From CALODL01 sp942492115 (GTDB taxonomy: Bacteria > Planctomycetota > Phycisphaerae > UBA1845 > CAIVHJ01): 49,569 nt of DNA. The translations under genes and the position numbers were made by a program. The stretch spans positions 1 through 49,569 of the forward strand of contig CALODL010000032.1 in NCBI GenBank assembly GCA_942492115.1, written 5' to 3'. Below are positions 1 to 9,474 of the stretch, piece after piece. How positions within the stretch are numbered: the stretch's first letter is position 1; every line of letters begins with the position of its first letter. The notes under the pieces are model-generated. The model was given only the letters and a program-made list of their open reading frames with translations. It searched no databases and had not been told where the DNA came from.

Positions 1-38
1 CGGTTTAAGAGCCCCGTATCCAGATATTCGAGTTCGAC

Positions 39-1292
39 ATGACCACCGGGTTTTTCGTCCGCTCGCATATCGGCGGGAACGATCACGGCCTGCAGTTTCC
101 CACTGGCTTCGTGTTTCTGCCTGGCTGGACGGACGACTGCAACCTCAATCACCTCCCCGACAGCTGTGACGTCGCGCAAGGCGGGGACGCCAACGGGAAC
201 CGTATCCCGGATGAATGTGACATCGACTGCAACAACAACGGAGTTTTCGACCGCCTCGACATCGTGCCCTACGGCAGGGAGCCGGATTGCAACTTCAATC
301 TCAGCCCGGACGCCTGCGACATTGCACAGGACGCCGCTCTCGATACCAATGGCAACGGCATCATCGATGGTTGTGAGTGCTTCGATTTCAGAGCGTGTGC
401 CGACGCGAATGGCGACGGCATTCGCGACGATGGGTGTGTGTGGTGGACCTGCGAATCCGGGACATGCGTGGATACGAATGTTCACTTCGGCGACGTGGGC
501 GGCGCGCTCGGTGCATGCCCGGTGGACGGGGTACCCGATGGCAACGATCATTTCCATGCACTGAACTGCTTTGCAAATGATGTCGACGGCATGCCTTATC
601 CCTGCGCAATCGACCCGCCGAACGCACTCAATATCGACTTGGGCGGTGCGCTGGGCAGCTGCATCCCCGATGGCTTGTGCGATGGCCATGATGCGTTCCA
701 TGCCCTCGAAGCATTCGGCCGGGTATCGCCGTGCACCTGTCCACTGGATGGCGGCCCCTCCCCAAGCATCATGCCGCTATCGGGCGGGACCGCAGGACTC
801 GAGACCCGCCTGCGCAACACGGAAATCCACCCCGGCGAACAGGTGCTCGTAGACATCTACTTGCTAGCGACGCCGCAGGCACTACGGGGCTATCAGCTGC
901 ACGTGGGCGCTTCCGGAGGACAAGCCGGCCGCCTCGCCGTGGTCGATATCGCCGTGGATCCGACCCTCCTCGAGCGGCGTGGCCCAGACGTGAGCTCACC
1001 CTGGGTCGCCTTCAACGTCCCCCGCGGCCAGATGCTGGTCGGCGTGAGCACGGGCACACTGCAGACACCGCACTACCTGGCCACGTTCACCTTCGAAGCC
1101 AGTCCGGATGCCGTCGGACACTTTGTCATCGACGTGCTGGCCGATCACACGGATCCACAACAACGCACGTTCCTCTTCAGTGCAACACCGGCGAAGAATA
1201 TCGTGGTGACCACGACACCGGCCACCGTACGGATCACTGAACGGGCGAGTCGCATTCGGAGCGCTGCGAAAAGGTCATTGCACCCAGATTGA
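39..1292 (+). CDS. Secreted calcium-repeat protein with C-terminal dockerin/cohesin-like cassette (5' end incomplete)
   Basis: This is probably the C-terminal part of an exported cell-surface protein. The first 25 residues resemble the last blade of an NHL/SMP30-type propeller (F-x-F-D-x-T-T-G-F-F), and no signal peptide is present. The frame is open only back to a TAA at 6-8, so the true start is missing, frameshifted or non-ATG. Residues ~30-110 are thrombospondin-3-like calcium repeats (D-x-N-x-N-x-x-P-D-x-C). From ~112 comes the cassette shared with the proteins ending at 9474 and 38243: a Cys/Trp knot (D-x-C-V-WW-x-C), two dockerin-like loops (DGNDHFHALNCFAN, DGHDAFHALEAF), then a cohesin-like beta domain with RGYQLHVG and QRTFLF. 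The alpha-mannosidase gene follows 68 bp later on the same strand with no visible terminator, so they may be cotranscribed. The cassette is clear; the N-terminal interpretation is inference. Confidence 0.75.
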   Translation: MTTGFFVRSHIGGNDHGLQFPTGFVFLPGWTDDCNLNHLPDSCDVAQGGDANGNRIPDECDIDCNNNGVFDRLDIVPYGREPDCNFNLSPDACDIAQDAALDTNGNGIIDGCECFDFRACADANGDGIRDDGCVWWTCESGTCVDTNVHFGDVGGALGACPVDGVPDGNDHFHALNCFANDVDGMPYPCAIDPPNALNIDLGGALGSCIPDGLCDGHDAFHALEAFGRVSPCTCPLDGGPSPSIMPLSGGTAGLETRLRNTEIHPGEQVLVDIYLLATPQALRGYQLHVGASGGQAGRLAVVDIAVDPTLLERRGPDVSSPWVAFNVPRGQMLVGVSTGTLQTPHYLATFTFEASPDAVGHFVIDVLADHTDPQQRTFLFSATPAKNIVVTTTPATVRITERASRIRSAAKRSLHPD

Positions 1293-1360
1293 CGCCCCTT
1301 TCCTGGAACCCGCCTTTGCAGGACAATGTGCCCTCTCGAAATGAGCAAGGAGCACACGAA

Positions 1361-4300
1361 ATGCACGCATTGATCCTGCAGTGTCTAATCGTTCTGGGGC
1401 CGAGTTGGCCCGCACCTGCCGACGTTCCGCGTTACGACCTGTCGAAAGACAAGGTACTGTACTGCGTCGGTTACGCACATCTCGACACGCAATGGCGCTG
1501 GGATTTCTCGACGACGATCGATCGCTACATCGCAGCGACCCTGGATGACAACTTCGCGCGCTTCGAGAAATATCCAGGGTACGTCTTCAACTTCACGGGA
1601 TCAGTTCGTTACGAGATGATGAAGGAGTACTATCCCGAAAAGTACGAACAGCTGAAACGGTACATCGCTGACGGCCGGTGGTTCGTTTCCGGATCCTCGG
1701 TTGACGAGGGTGATGTCAATGTGCCGTCCGCCGAGTCGATCGTGCGCCAAGTGCTCTATGGCAACAACTACTTCCGCAAGGAATTCGGCAAAGAAAGCGT
1801 CGATTTCATGTTGCCGGATTGTTTCGGTTTTCCGGCTTCGATGCCTTCCATCTGGGCTCACTGCGGCCTGAAGGGTTTCTCGACACAAAAACTGACCTGG
1901 GGATCGGCAGTTGGTATCCCGTTCAAGATCGGCGTATGGGAAGGCCTTGACGGCCGCGGCGTCGTTGCTGCCCTTGACCCCGGGCCATATACCGGCGGCA
2001 TCGACGGCCGAGTGGACCTCAATGCGGACTGGATCGCCCGGATCCATGCCAATGGCGAACAATATGGCGTGTGGGCCGACTATCATTACTATGGTGTCGG
2101 CGATCAAGGGGGAGCACCCCGCGAGCAAGACATCGCCAACTACCTCGACAGTATGGGCCACCCGGACAGCCAGATCACCGTGGCCCTCGTGTCGTCGGAT
2201 CAGATGTACAAGGACCTGACACCGGAGCAGGTGGCCAGCCTGCCGCGCTACCGGGGTGACATGTTGCTCACCGAACACTCCGCCGGCACCCTGACTTCAC
2301 AGTCCTACATGAAGCGGTGGAACCGCAAGAACGAGCAGTTGGCCGACGCTGCAGAACGTGCGGCCGTCATGGCCGATTGGCTGGGCGGGGCGCCTTATCC
2401 GCAGGACAAGCTCAACCGTGCATGGGTCCGCACCCTGGCCAACCAGATGCATGACATCCTGCCGGGCACCAGTCTACCCCGCGCGTATGAGTATTCCTGG
2501 AATGACGAAATCGTCGCCCTCAATGGTTTCGCCGCGGTTCTCGAGGACTCAGTCGGGGGTGTCGCCCAGGGGCTGCATACCGCAACACGCGGTATTCCGC
2601 TGGTCGTGTACAACGCGCTGGCCACCGAACGCGAGGACGTCGTCGAGGCCACCGTGCGCTATGATGGCGACGTCCCTGAACACATTCGAGTCTATGACCC
2701 ATTTGGACGCCCAGTCGCGACACAAGTCCTAGAACGCCTCGATCACGCATTGCGGATCCTGTTCCTCGCTCGTGTGCCCTCGGTGAGTCTGTCGGTTTTC
2801 GATGTGCGATCCGCGACACAACCACCGCCCGACCCCGGCCTCTTGACCGTGAGCGAACGTGCTATCGAGAACGCCCACTATCGTGTGACGCTCGATGATG
2901 CCGGTGATGTTGCGAGTATCATTGACCGCACCGCCGGTGACCGTGAACTGCTGAGTCGTCCCGCACAACTCGAATTCACTTATGAGAAACCGCAGGCCTG
3001 GCCAGCGTGGAACATGGATTGGGCCGACCGTCAGCGCCCATTACTTGGCGTCGTCGATGGGCCGCCACGCGTCCGCATTGTCGAACACGGCCCTGTTCGC
3101 AGCGCCATCGAGATCACTCGTACGGCGCGAAACTCCGTGATCACCCAGGTCATTCGTCTCGCAGCGGGCGATGCCGGCAGTCGCGTCGAATTCGCAACCC
3201 ACATTGACTGGCAATCGGCCGAGTGTGCGTTGCGCGCCGCCTTCCCCCTGACCGTGTCCAATCCGAAAGCAACATACAACTGGGAGATGGGTACGATACA
3301 ACGTGCCAACAACGAGCCCACCAAGTACGAGGTGCCCTCGCATCAGTGGTTCGACCTCACGAATCACACGGGTGACTACGGTGTTTCGATCCTCGAGGAT
3401 TCGAAGTACGGCTCCGACAAGCCCGCCGATGACGTCATGCGTTTGACACTGCTGTTCACGCCGGGCGTACGCGGCGGCTACATGGATCAGCACAGTCAGG
3501 ATTGGGGACGCCATGACATTCTGTATGGTCTCTACGGGCACGCGGGCGATTGGCGTGCGGGGCGCAGTGAATGGCAGGCCCGGAGACTCAACCAGCCCCT
3601 GACGGCATTTCAAACGACCCAGCACACCGGCGCGCTTGGCCCACAGCTGTCTTTCGTTGTGTTGAATAGCCCGCAGGTTGACCTGCGCGCGATGAAGCGT
3701 GCAGAGAACGACGACTGCGTCATACTGCGACTTCAAGAGCTGTGGGGACAACCGGCCGACGGCATCGAAGTCGCCCTGGCGACACAAATCGTCGAGGCCT
3801 GGGAGGTGGATGGACAAGAACGACGCATCGACCGGGCCAAGGTGGTTGGGGGGCGCTTGCGGACCGCGTTGAGTCCGCACAGCCCGCGCAGCTTTGCCGT
3901 TCGTTTCAGTGATCGTCCGGTGACTGTCCCCGCTCCCGAATGCACGACCATCGAATTGCCGTTCAACGCGGATGTCGTCTCACGCGACACCGATCGGAGC
4001 GCCGGCGCCATGGACGTGGATGGCCGTTCGTTGCCCGCGGAGATGCTCCCGGCGCAGGTCACGAGCGAGAGCATCGTCTTCGAGTTGGGCAGCACATTCG
4101 CTGGCCATCTGCAGGCGGTGCGCTGCCGTGGCCAACAGATCGATCTCCCCACTGGATATGAGCGACTCTATGTGCTGGCGGCGGCGACCGAAGATTGCGT
4201 TGGGCGATTCCGCCTCGGAGATCAGATCGAAACGCGGGCCATTCAACGATGGACGGGTTTCGTCGGGCAATTCGACAACCGCGTGTGGGATCGCCCGTTC

Positions 4301-5224
4301 GCCGAGGTCGATTTCTCGTGCCGCGGTAAGGTCGTGAGCTTCGACACGGGGTATATCAAACGCGACAACATCGCGTGGTTCAGCACGCATCGCCATCACC
4401 CGACCGCGGGTAACGAGGCGTACAAATTCAGCTATCTGTTCAAGTACGCGTTCGACATTCCAGCCGGAACCACTACGCTTGAGCTTCCGGACGACGAACG
4501 GATCATCGTCATGGCGGCGAGCGCCGGCCGTCAGACCCACGATGACGTTCACGCTGCAGCCCCGCTGTACGACGATTTCACCGGTCGCGCTCCGATCGCA
4601 TTGCGTCACGCTTACCCTCCGCCAATCTTCGAAGGAATGAAGCAGGTCGGCACAGTCGAAATCGATCGTCAACCCACATTTGGACAACTGTCCATGGGGC
4701 CGCCCACCACCACCGATGACATCGATTCGTCAGGAGCCCACGGGATCGTGTTCAAGTACGACGATCTTGCTGGAACGTGCACGCCGCATCCGCGCTCGGG
4801 AGCAGTCGATGGGCGCCTGCCGAGGCTCACGGATGGGGCTGTCGCCGCGCACGACGACGACTTGAACAATGTGGTTTTTTTTGACAGCGCGGGCCGCTTC
4901 TTTGTCGATTTGCAGCGCAGCACGCCCCTGGATGCAGTGCATACGTACTCGTGGCATCGCGCCAATCGCGCGCCACAGTACTTTTCCTTGTGGGGCGCGA
5001 ACGGGGACACCATCCCGGACACGACGTTCGATCGATTGGCGGAGAGCCCCTGGCAACTGATTGCCGTCGTCGACAGCCGCGACCTGGGCGACGGCCAGCC
5101 CCACGGTTCACGCATCACGGCACCGAGCGGTCGACTGGGGCCATACCGCTACCTGTTGTGGATCGCCGAGGACATGGGCGAAGGAACCTTCTTTACGGAA
5201 ATCGATGTCCATGCAGCCAACTAG
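1361..5224 (+). CDS. Glycoside hydrolase family 38-type alpha-mannosidase, exported
   Basis: This is a 1,287-residue probable retaining alpha-mannosidase acting on mannose-containing glycans outside the cytoplasm. The ATG at 1361 is chosen because AAGGAG lies 8 bp upstream and it begins with a short hydrophobic leader; an upstream in-frame ATG at 1289 has no such support. The family-38 metal motif is H40-L-D42-T-Q-W, and the predicted nucleophile is D153 in L-P-D-C-F-G-F. The central helical signature HDILPGTSLPRAYEYSWND is near residue 365, followed by the beta-rich C-terminal half of the family. About 400 further residues (from ~860) exceed the usual length; they look like beta-sandwich modules but I cannot name them. 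The stop overlaps the start of the next exported protein by 14 bp, so the two are probably translated together. The family is confident; the exact substrate is not. Confidence 0.88.
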   Translation: MHALILQCLIVLGPSWPAPADVPRYDLSKDKVLYCVGYAHLDTQWRWDFSTTIDRYIAATLDDNFARFEKYPGYVFNFTGSVRYEMMKEYYPEKYEQLKRYIADGRWFVSGSSVDEGDVNVPSAESIVRQVLYGNNYFRKEFGKESVDFMLPDCFGFPASMPSIWAHCGLKGFSTQKLTWGSAVGIPFKIGVWEGLDGRGVVAALDPGPYTGGIDGRVDLNADWIARIHANGEQYGVWADYHYYGVGDQGGAPREQDIANYLDSMGHPDSQITVALVSSDQMYKDLTPEQVASLPRYRGDMLLTEHSAGTLTSQSYMKRWNRKNEQLADAAERAAVMADWLGGAPYPQDKLNRAWVRTLANQMHDILPGTSLPRAYEYSWNDEIVALNGFAAVLEDSVGGVAQGLHTATRGIPLVVYNALATEREDVVEATVRYDGDVPEHIRVYDPFGRPVATQVLERLDHALRILFLARVPSVSLSVFDVRSATQPPPDPGLLTVSERAIENAHYRVTLDDAGDVASIIDRTAGDRELLSRPAQLEFTYEKPQAWPAWNMDWADRQRPLLGVVDGPPRVRIVEHGPVRSAIEITRTARNSVITQVIRLAAGDAGSRVEFATHIDWQSAECALRAAFPLTVSNPKATYNWEMGTIQRANNEPTKYEVPSHQWFDLTNHTGDYGVSILEDSKYGSDKPADDVMRLTLLFTPGVRGGYMDQHSQDWGRHDILYGLYGHAGDWRAGRSEWQARRLNQPLTAFQTTQHTGALGPQLSFVVLNSPQVDLRAMKRAENDDCVILRLQELWGQPADGIEVALATQIVEAWEVDGQERRIDRAKVVGGRLRTALSPHSPRSFAVRFSDRPVTVPAPECTTIELPFNADVVSRDTDRSAGAMDVDGRSLPAEMLPAQVTSESIVFELGSTFAGHLQAVRCRGQQIDLPTGYERLYVLAAATEDCVGRFRLGDQIETRAIQRWTGFVGQFDNRVWDRPFAEVDFSCRGKVVSFDTGYIKRDNIAWFSTHRHHPTAGNEAYKFSYLFKYAFDIPAGTTTLELPDDERIIVMAASAGRQTHDDVHAAAPLYDDFTGRAPIALRHAYPPPIFEGMKQVGTVEIDRQPTFGQLSMGPPTTTDDIDSSGAHGIVFKYDDLAGTCTPHPRSGAVDGRLPRLTDGAVAAHDDDLNNVVFFDSAGRFFVDLQRSTPLDAVHTYSWHRANRAPQYFSLWGANGDTIPDTTFDRLAESPWQLIAVVDSRDLGDGQPHGSRITAPSGRLGPYRYLLWIAEDMGEGTFFTEIDVHAAN

Positions 5225-6341
5225 GCCATCCCTGAAGAATGCAGGTTGCGAGGCGCAGCCGGATCAGGCCAGTCGATCGTGGGCTGTGGCCTGTGCCGTC
5301 GTCGTGATCCTGGCGGCGGGAACGGCCGCACCGGCCCACCCGATCGCGCTGGGTGCAGCGGAAATCAACGTAGGTCGAACGTTGACCACAGTCCGACTAT
5401 TCACCTCGGCCGAAGACTTTCTGCATTTCTTCGACGTGCGGCCCGATGCATCCGACCAGGTATCGGCGGCACAACTGCGTGATCTCGCCCGACGCTATAG
5501 CGACATGATCCTGGCGGATTTCGTCGTGCGCGACGCGTGCGGAGTGCGAATCATCGGGCGGGTGCACTCGATGGAGCCCGCGGATTTCGGGCTGGCGCCA
5601 CGGTCAATCCGTGACCTGAGCCGGACACGGCTGACTCACACGATCCATTACGCGACGGCGCCGGCTCCGAGTCATCTGACTTTTCAGCAGCTCTTCGGCC
5701 GATCGACTCGCTTCGTACCGTTCAACATCAGCGCAACGCTGACCCAGGCCCATCACGCCGAGCGTACGACGATGCGGTTGACCAATGGTGGCAATTTCGA
5801 AACCGTCGCTTTCGACTGGGACGGCACGACCGCGCCCATCGGCCCCGCTGCCTTCAATGGTATCCACGCAACCCTGACAACCGGCGCGGCCTCAGTCGAC
5901 ATCGAGTTACTCATGCCGCTACCGATCCTCGAAACATGGCTGCCCATCCGACGACCGGACCCGGACTTCGTCGATAGCGCAGCACGATCCCACATCGCGC
6001 CCGTGCTCCGTGCCCTCGTGCGCGAACGTCTCGTCATCGCACTGAACGGGTCGCCGCGTGAGCCCGACGTCATCGCACTCACATTCGAAGCCCTCGGTGG
6101 CCCGGTGGACGTTGGCGCCTCCGAGCGACTCAGCGCCTGGACTGGGCGGGTACGATTGCGTTTGCGCTACACGGCGCCGGGCCCGCTCACTGACATCGAA
6201 CTCACCTGGGCACTGTTCAACAATGTTGTGCTGTCGCAGAAGCTCGACATCCTCACCCCGACGGGATCGACGACCCACCGACTGTCGAGTTACGCGCCCA
6301 CGTGGGCCTGGTCGCGCACGACACCCACGTCGCAGCCCTGA
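5211..6341 (+). CDS. Exported protein of unknown function
   Basis: This is a 376-residue protein with a hydrophobic segment at residues 24-40 and a likely signal peptidase site near A-P-A-H (42-43). The ATG at 5211 is preceded by GGAA 10 bp upstream and sits inside the last codons of the alpha-mannosidase gene, pointing to translational coupling. An ATG two codons earlier (5205) is also possible. The mature N-terminus (A-H-P-I-A-L-G-A-A-E-I-N-V) faintly resembles periplasmic leader domains of HupE-like proteins, but no transmembrane transporter follows. The rest is predicted soluble and beta-rich with no motif I recognise. Its position suggests a role linked to glycan breakdown or to the surface; that is inference only. 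Confidence 0.75.
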   Translation: MQPTRPSLKNAGCEAQPDQASRSWAVACAVVVILAAGTAAPAHPIALGAAEINVGRTLTTVRLFTSAEDFLHFFDVRPDASDQVSAAQLRDLARRYSDMILADFVVRDACGVRIIGRVHSMEPADFGLAPRSIRDLSRTRLTHTIHYATAPAPSHLTFQQLFGRSTRFVPFNISATLTQAHHAERTTMRLTNGGNFETVAFDWDGTTAPIGPAAFNGIHATLTTGAASVDIELLMPLPILETWLPIRRPDPDFVDSAARSHIAPVLRALVRERLVIALNGSPREPDVIALTFEALGGPVDVGASERLSAWTGRVRLRLRYTAPGPLTDIELTWALFNNVVLSQKLDILTPTGSTTHRLSSYAPTWAWSRTTPTSQP

Positions 6342-6487
6342 TTGCCGTCTTGTCCCCACGCCGCGTGGCGCTGGACACGCTTCTGCCGCCGTACGGCGGG
6401 CGACCGCCGACCCTCGACCGCACACAGCACACCGGGCTCGTCGGGAATGCTTCGACTTCGACAACTCCAGCGGGTATCCTGCCCGCC

Positions 6488-6967
6488 ATGTGTGACGAGA
6501 CCACCGCATTTCAGGATGTCTACCCCGACGACCTGGCCCACTGCTACGGGTGCGGCCGACTGAACGCGGCAGGACTGCACGTCCAGAGCCGGTGGGACGG
6601 CGACGAATCGGTTGCACGGTTCATGCCACGGCCTGAGCACGTGGCCATCCCGGGCTACGTCTATGGCGGCCTGATCGCGTCGCTGATCGACTGCCACGGG
6701 ACGGGGACTGCATCGGCCGCCGCCTACCGTGCTGCAGGACGCCCGCTGGGCAGCCCCCCACCGTTGCGCTTCGTCACGGCAGCGCTCCACGTTGACTACC
6801 TCAAACCGACGCCTCTCGGTGTCGAGCTCGAAATCCGTGGTGCCGTCACGGACATCAGCGTGCGCAAGGTCGTGGTCGACATCACCGTAACCGCCGCGGG
6901 AAGCACCACGGCGCGTGGCCAGGTCATCGCCGTGGCCATGCCGGAAGGATTGCTTCCAGCAACTTGA
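6488..6967 (+). CDS. PaaI-like hotdog-fold thioesterase
   Basis: This 159-residue protein is a probable acyl-CoA (or related thioester) hydrolase in the cytoplasm. It shows the PaaI-type pattern: an N-terminal C19-Y-G-C22-G-x-x-N-x-x-G-L-H-V segment typical of this subgroup, then the hotdog helix entrance G-Y-V-Y-G-G-L-I-A-S-L-I-D-C-H-G near 56-71, and the strand L-H-V-D-Y-L-K-P-T-P-L-G that is conserved in the family. The ATG at 6488 is preferred over an in-frame ATG at 6302, which would overlap the previous gene and add 62 residues of unrelated sequence. The substrate cannot be read from the sequence. It lies between exported proteins but has no signal peptide. Confidence 0.85.
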   Translation: MCDETTAFQDVYPDDLAHCYGCGRLNAAGLHVQSRWDGDESVARFMPRPEHVAIPGYVYGGLIASLIDCHGTGTASAAAYRAAGRPLGSPPPLRFVTAALHVDYLKPTPLGVELEIRGAVTDISVRKVVVDITVTAAGSTTARGQVIAVAMPEGLLPAT

Positions 6968-6970
6968 TCG

Positions 6971-6999
6971 TTGCTCCACGCGACCAGCACATCTATGAT
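6971..6999 (+). promoter_or_regulatory. Putative sigma70-type promoter of the astacin-like gene
   Basis: TTGCTC at 6971 and TATGAT at 6994 are separated by 17 bp, directly after the thioesterase stop and about 90 bp before the start at 7090. The -10 is a good match (5 of 6) and the -35 is weak. Confidence 0.4.
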
Positions 7000-7089
7000 G
7001 GACGTGCCTTTCCTGCCGCTGCACCTGTACCTGGAGCTTCGAACGAAGCTCTATTCTGAAAATGTGGTTTGACCTCCCAGGAAACAACT

Positions 7090-9474
7090 ATGCACCGTCT
7101 CTTGTTCATCGGCCTGTTGTGTGCGCCGCTTAGTCCGACTTCCGGCGCCGAACCCGAGATCCCCGAAGGGTTCATGATCATCGACGGCGACGAGATCGTT
7201 CCGCTCGACTTCTTCAATCCCAACGTCGACAGTTCTACCTTTGATACAGACCTGTGGACCGGCGGCATCGTTCCGTTCGAGTTCGACGACAACGTTTCGG
7301 GACTCAATCGCAATCGAACGCTGGATGCGATGGCTGAGTGGGAAGCGGTAGCAAACGTCCGCTTCATTCCGCGTACCGACCACGACAACTACGTCCACAT
7401 CCAGAGCGGCAGTTCGAACAGTTCGGCCGTCGGCATGAACAGCGGAGGCCAGGTCTTGAACATGATCAGCTGGAGCTGGAAGTTCATCATCGCGCATGAA
7501 CTGGGACATGCGCTGGGCTTGTGGCACGAACAACAACGCCCTGATCGCCATCAGTTCATCGAGGTCCACCCCGAGAACATGGAGAGCGGTACCTCTGGCA
7601 ATTTCTCTATCGTCGGGCAGGCGGGCACATTCGGACCGTACGATTTCGATTCAGTGATGCACTACGGTCAATGCTCGTTTGCAGACTGTGCCTGCCCGTC
7701 GACGTGCACGACGATCACCGTCCTGCCCCCCAACGAAAGCTGGCAGTTCGGCATCGGACAGCGCAACCACTTGAGTTCAGGCGACGCCGCAGGCATGGCG
7801 CACCTCTACGGTCCCCCCGGCACGGCGTGCGCGAGCTCGACGCAATGCCCATCGTTGACCACAGGACTCGAAGCCTATTGGCCATTCGACGGTGATGGTT
7901 CGGACGCCAGCGGTGCGGGTCTCGATCTGTCCTTCAGCGGCGGCACATGCTTCACGGCAAACGGCATTTCCTGCTCCGCCGCCGAGTTCAACGGGCAGGG
8001 AACGCAGCTGGCATTCCGCACCGTGGACGACGACACGCTCGATCCGGGCGAGGATCCCTTCACCATCCAAGCGTGGATCAAGTTCGCCGACACGACGGGC
8101 GATCAAACGATCCTGGGCAAGTCCGACGGACCCGATGGCTGGGTGTTGTCAGTGGTCTCGAACCTGGTGTTCTTCAACGCACCCCCGATCGGCGTGCTGA
8201 GCGGCTTGAATGGTCCATCGATCGATATTGCCACTGATCAATGGCACCATATCGTCGTTCGACGCATGGCTGCGGGCGAAGAGGTCGATTCGACGATGAT
8301 CTTCTTCGACGGTGTGCCAGTCGGTATCCGCGACAAGCACGATTCCACCGACGCCCTGAACGATGTCGCCACCGGCCTGATGTTCGGCGCCGGTGCCGAC
8401 GGGTCATTGCCGTTCAATGGCCACGTCGATGAGGTTGCCTTCTGGAGCCGCGGTTTGTCTTATTCGGAGATCGACTACCTGTGGAACGATGGCGTCGGGC
8501 GCCCAGTCCCGGTTCCCGGCGCGGGCGGCACATGCCCCGACGTGGCCGAAGGCTGCACTTGCGCAACCGTGGACGATTGCGCCGACAACAACATCGATGG
8601 CATCCGTGATGACGCCTGCATGTGGTGGAGCTGTTCCGACGGTGCATGCAGTGGCACGGCCATTCCGTTCGCCGACATGGGCGGTCAGTTTGGGTCATGC
8701 CTGCCCGATATCACGGCCGACGGCAACGACCGCTTCCATGCACTGAATTGCTTTGCCAACGTTGCAGCAGACCAGACCACCGGCTACCCCTGCGAAGATG
8801 CAGCACCGGCGGCCTTCAATGTCGATGCCGGGGGCCCGTTTGGCTCATGCCAGCCGGACGGCGTGTGCGACGGCAACGACGCATTCCACGCACTCAACGC
8901 GTTCGATCACAGCACGGCATGCAGTTGCCCGCTCGATGGTGGTCCCCAGCCGGTCATCAAACCAGTCGTCGTGGGCCACGGCATCATCGACGTCGTCGCA
9001 CGATCGCCCCACGCCCGGCCGGGCGAGTTGATCGAAATCGACGTTGTCCTGGCATCGACCCTGGAGGATCTGCGCGGCTATCAGCTGCACCTCGGTACAA
9101 CGGGAGGTGCGTCCGGAACCCTTGAACTGATCGACATTCTGATCAATCCCCGGGCCCTGCGGAGTCCTCGCGACGTGCGCCGGCGGCCCAACGAGCAGTC
9201 CGTGGCCCAGTGGTCCGCGTTCAACATTGCAACGGGGCAGGTGATCGTCGGTCGTGACGATGCGGGCGCGGAGGCACTCCCCGGGCATCTGGCTACGTTC
9301 GTGTACCGGGCCAGCGCCGATGCCAGCGGCACCTTCGGCGTGGAGTTGTTGAGCGACGTGGTCGACCCGACACAGCGGACATTCCTGTTCCCCACGCCGG
9401 CACAAGGACGCATCGAGATCACTTCCGGCCGTCAGGCCCACGTGACCATCAAGTCGTTCATCAGGGCCGACTAG
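7090..9474 (+). CDS. Secreted astacin-family (M12A) metalloprotease with LamG-like domain and C-terminal dockerin/cohesin-like cassette
   Basis: This 794-residue protein is a probable extracellular zinc endopeptidase. The ATG at 7090 has AGGA 7 bp upstream and opens a signal peptide ending near T-S-G-A (residue ~19). The astacin zinc motif is H136-E137-L-G-H140-A-L-G-L-W-H146-E-x-x-R-x-D-R, and the Met-turn is S-V-M190-H-Y192-G, so the active-site residues are present. Residues ~258-480 form a concanavalin/LamG-like jellyroll (begins G-L-E-A-Y-W-P-F-D). From ~480 to the end is the cassette shared with the proteins at 39-1292 and 38243-41557: D-A-C-M-WW-S-C, two dockerin-like loops, and a beta domain with RGYQLHLG and QRTFLF. 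The stop codon is interlocked with that of the convergent sensor kinase at the CTAG of 9471-9474. The protease assignment is strong; the cassette's role is unknown. Confidence 0.9.
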   Translation: MHRLLFIGLLCAPLSPTSGAEPEIPEGFMIIDGDEIVPLDFFNPNVDSSTFDTDLWTGGIVPFEFDDNVSGLNRNRTLDAMAEWEAVANVRFIPRTDHDNYVHIQSGSSNSSAVGMNSGGQVLNMISWSWKFIIAHELGHALGLWHEQQRPDRHQFIEVHPENMESGTSGNFSIVGQAGTFGPYDFDSVMHYGQCSFADCACPSTCTTITVLPPNESWQFGIGQRNHLSSGDAAGMAHLYGPPGTACASSTQCPSLTTGLEAYWPFDGDGSDASGAGLDLSFSGGTCFTANGISCSAAEFNGQGTQLAFRTVDDDTLDPGEDPFTIQAWIKFADTTGDQTILGKSDGPDGWVLSVVSNLVFFNAPPIGVLSGLNGPSIDIATDQWHHIVVRRMAAGEEVDSTMIFFDGVPVGIRDKHDSTDALNDVATGLMFGAGADGSLPFNGHVDEVAFWSRGLSYSEIDYLWNDGVGRPVPVPGAGGTCPDVAEGCTCATVDDCADNNIDGIRDDACMWWSCSDGACSGTAIPFADMGGQFGSCLPDITADGNDRFHALNCFANVAADQTTGYPCEDAAPAAFNVDAGGPFGSCQPDGVCDGNDAFHALNAFDHSTACSCPLDGGPQPVIKPVVVGHGIIDVVARSPHARPGELIEIDVVLASTLEDLRGYQLHLGTTGGASGTLELIDILINPRALRSPRDVRRRPNEQSVAQWSAFNIATGQVIVGRDDAGAEALPGHLATFVYRASADASGTFGVELLSDVVDPTQRTFLFPTPAQGRIEITSGRQAHVTIKSFIRAD

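Noticed and set aside
9471..9474. Idea that the dockerin/cohesin-like cassette means a cellulosome
   Set aside because: No cellulases, scaffoldins or S-layer repeats are visible, and the similarity to dockerin and cohesin is by motif and order only. I keep the cassette as a finding without naming it a cellulosome.
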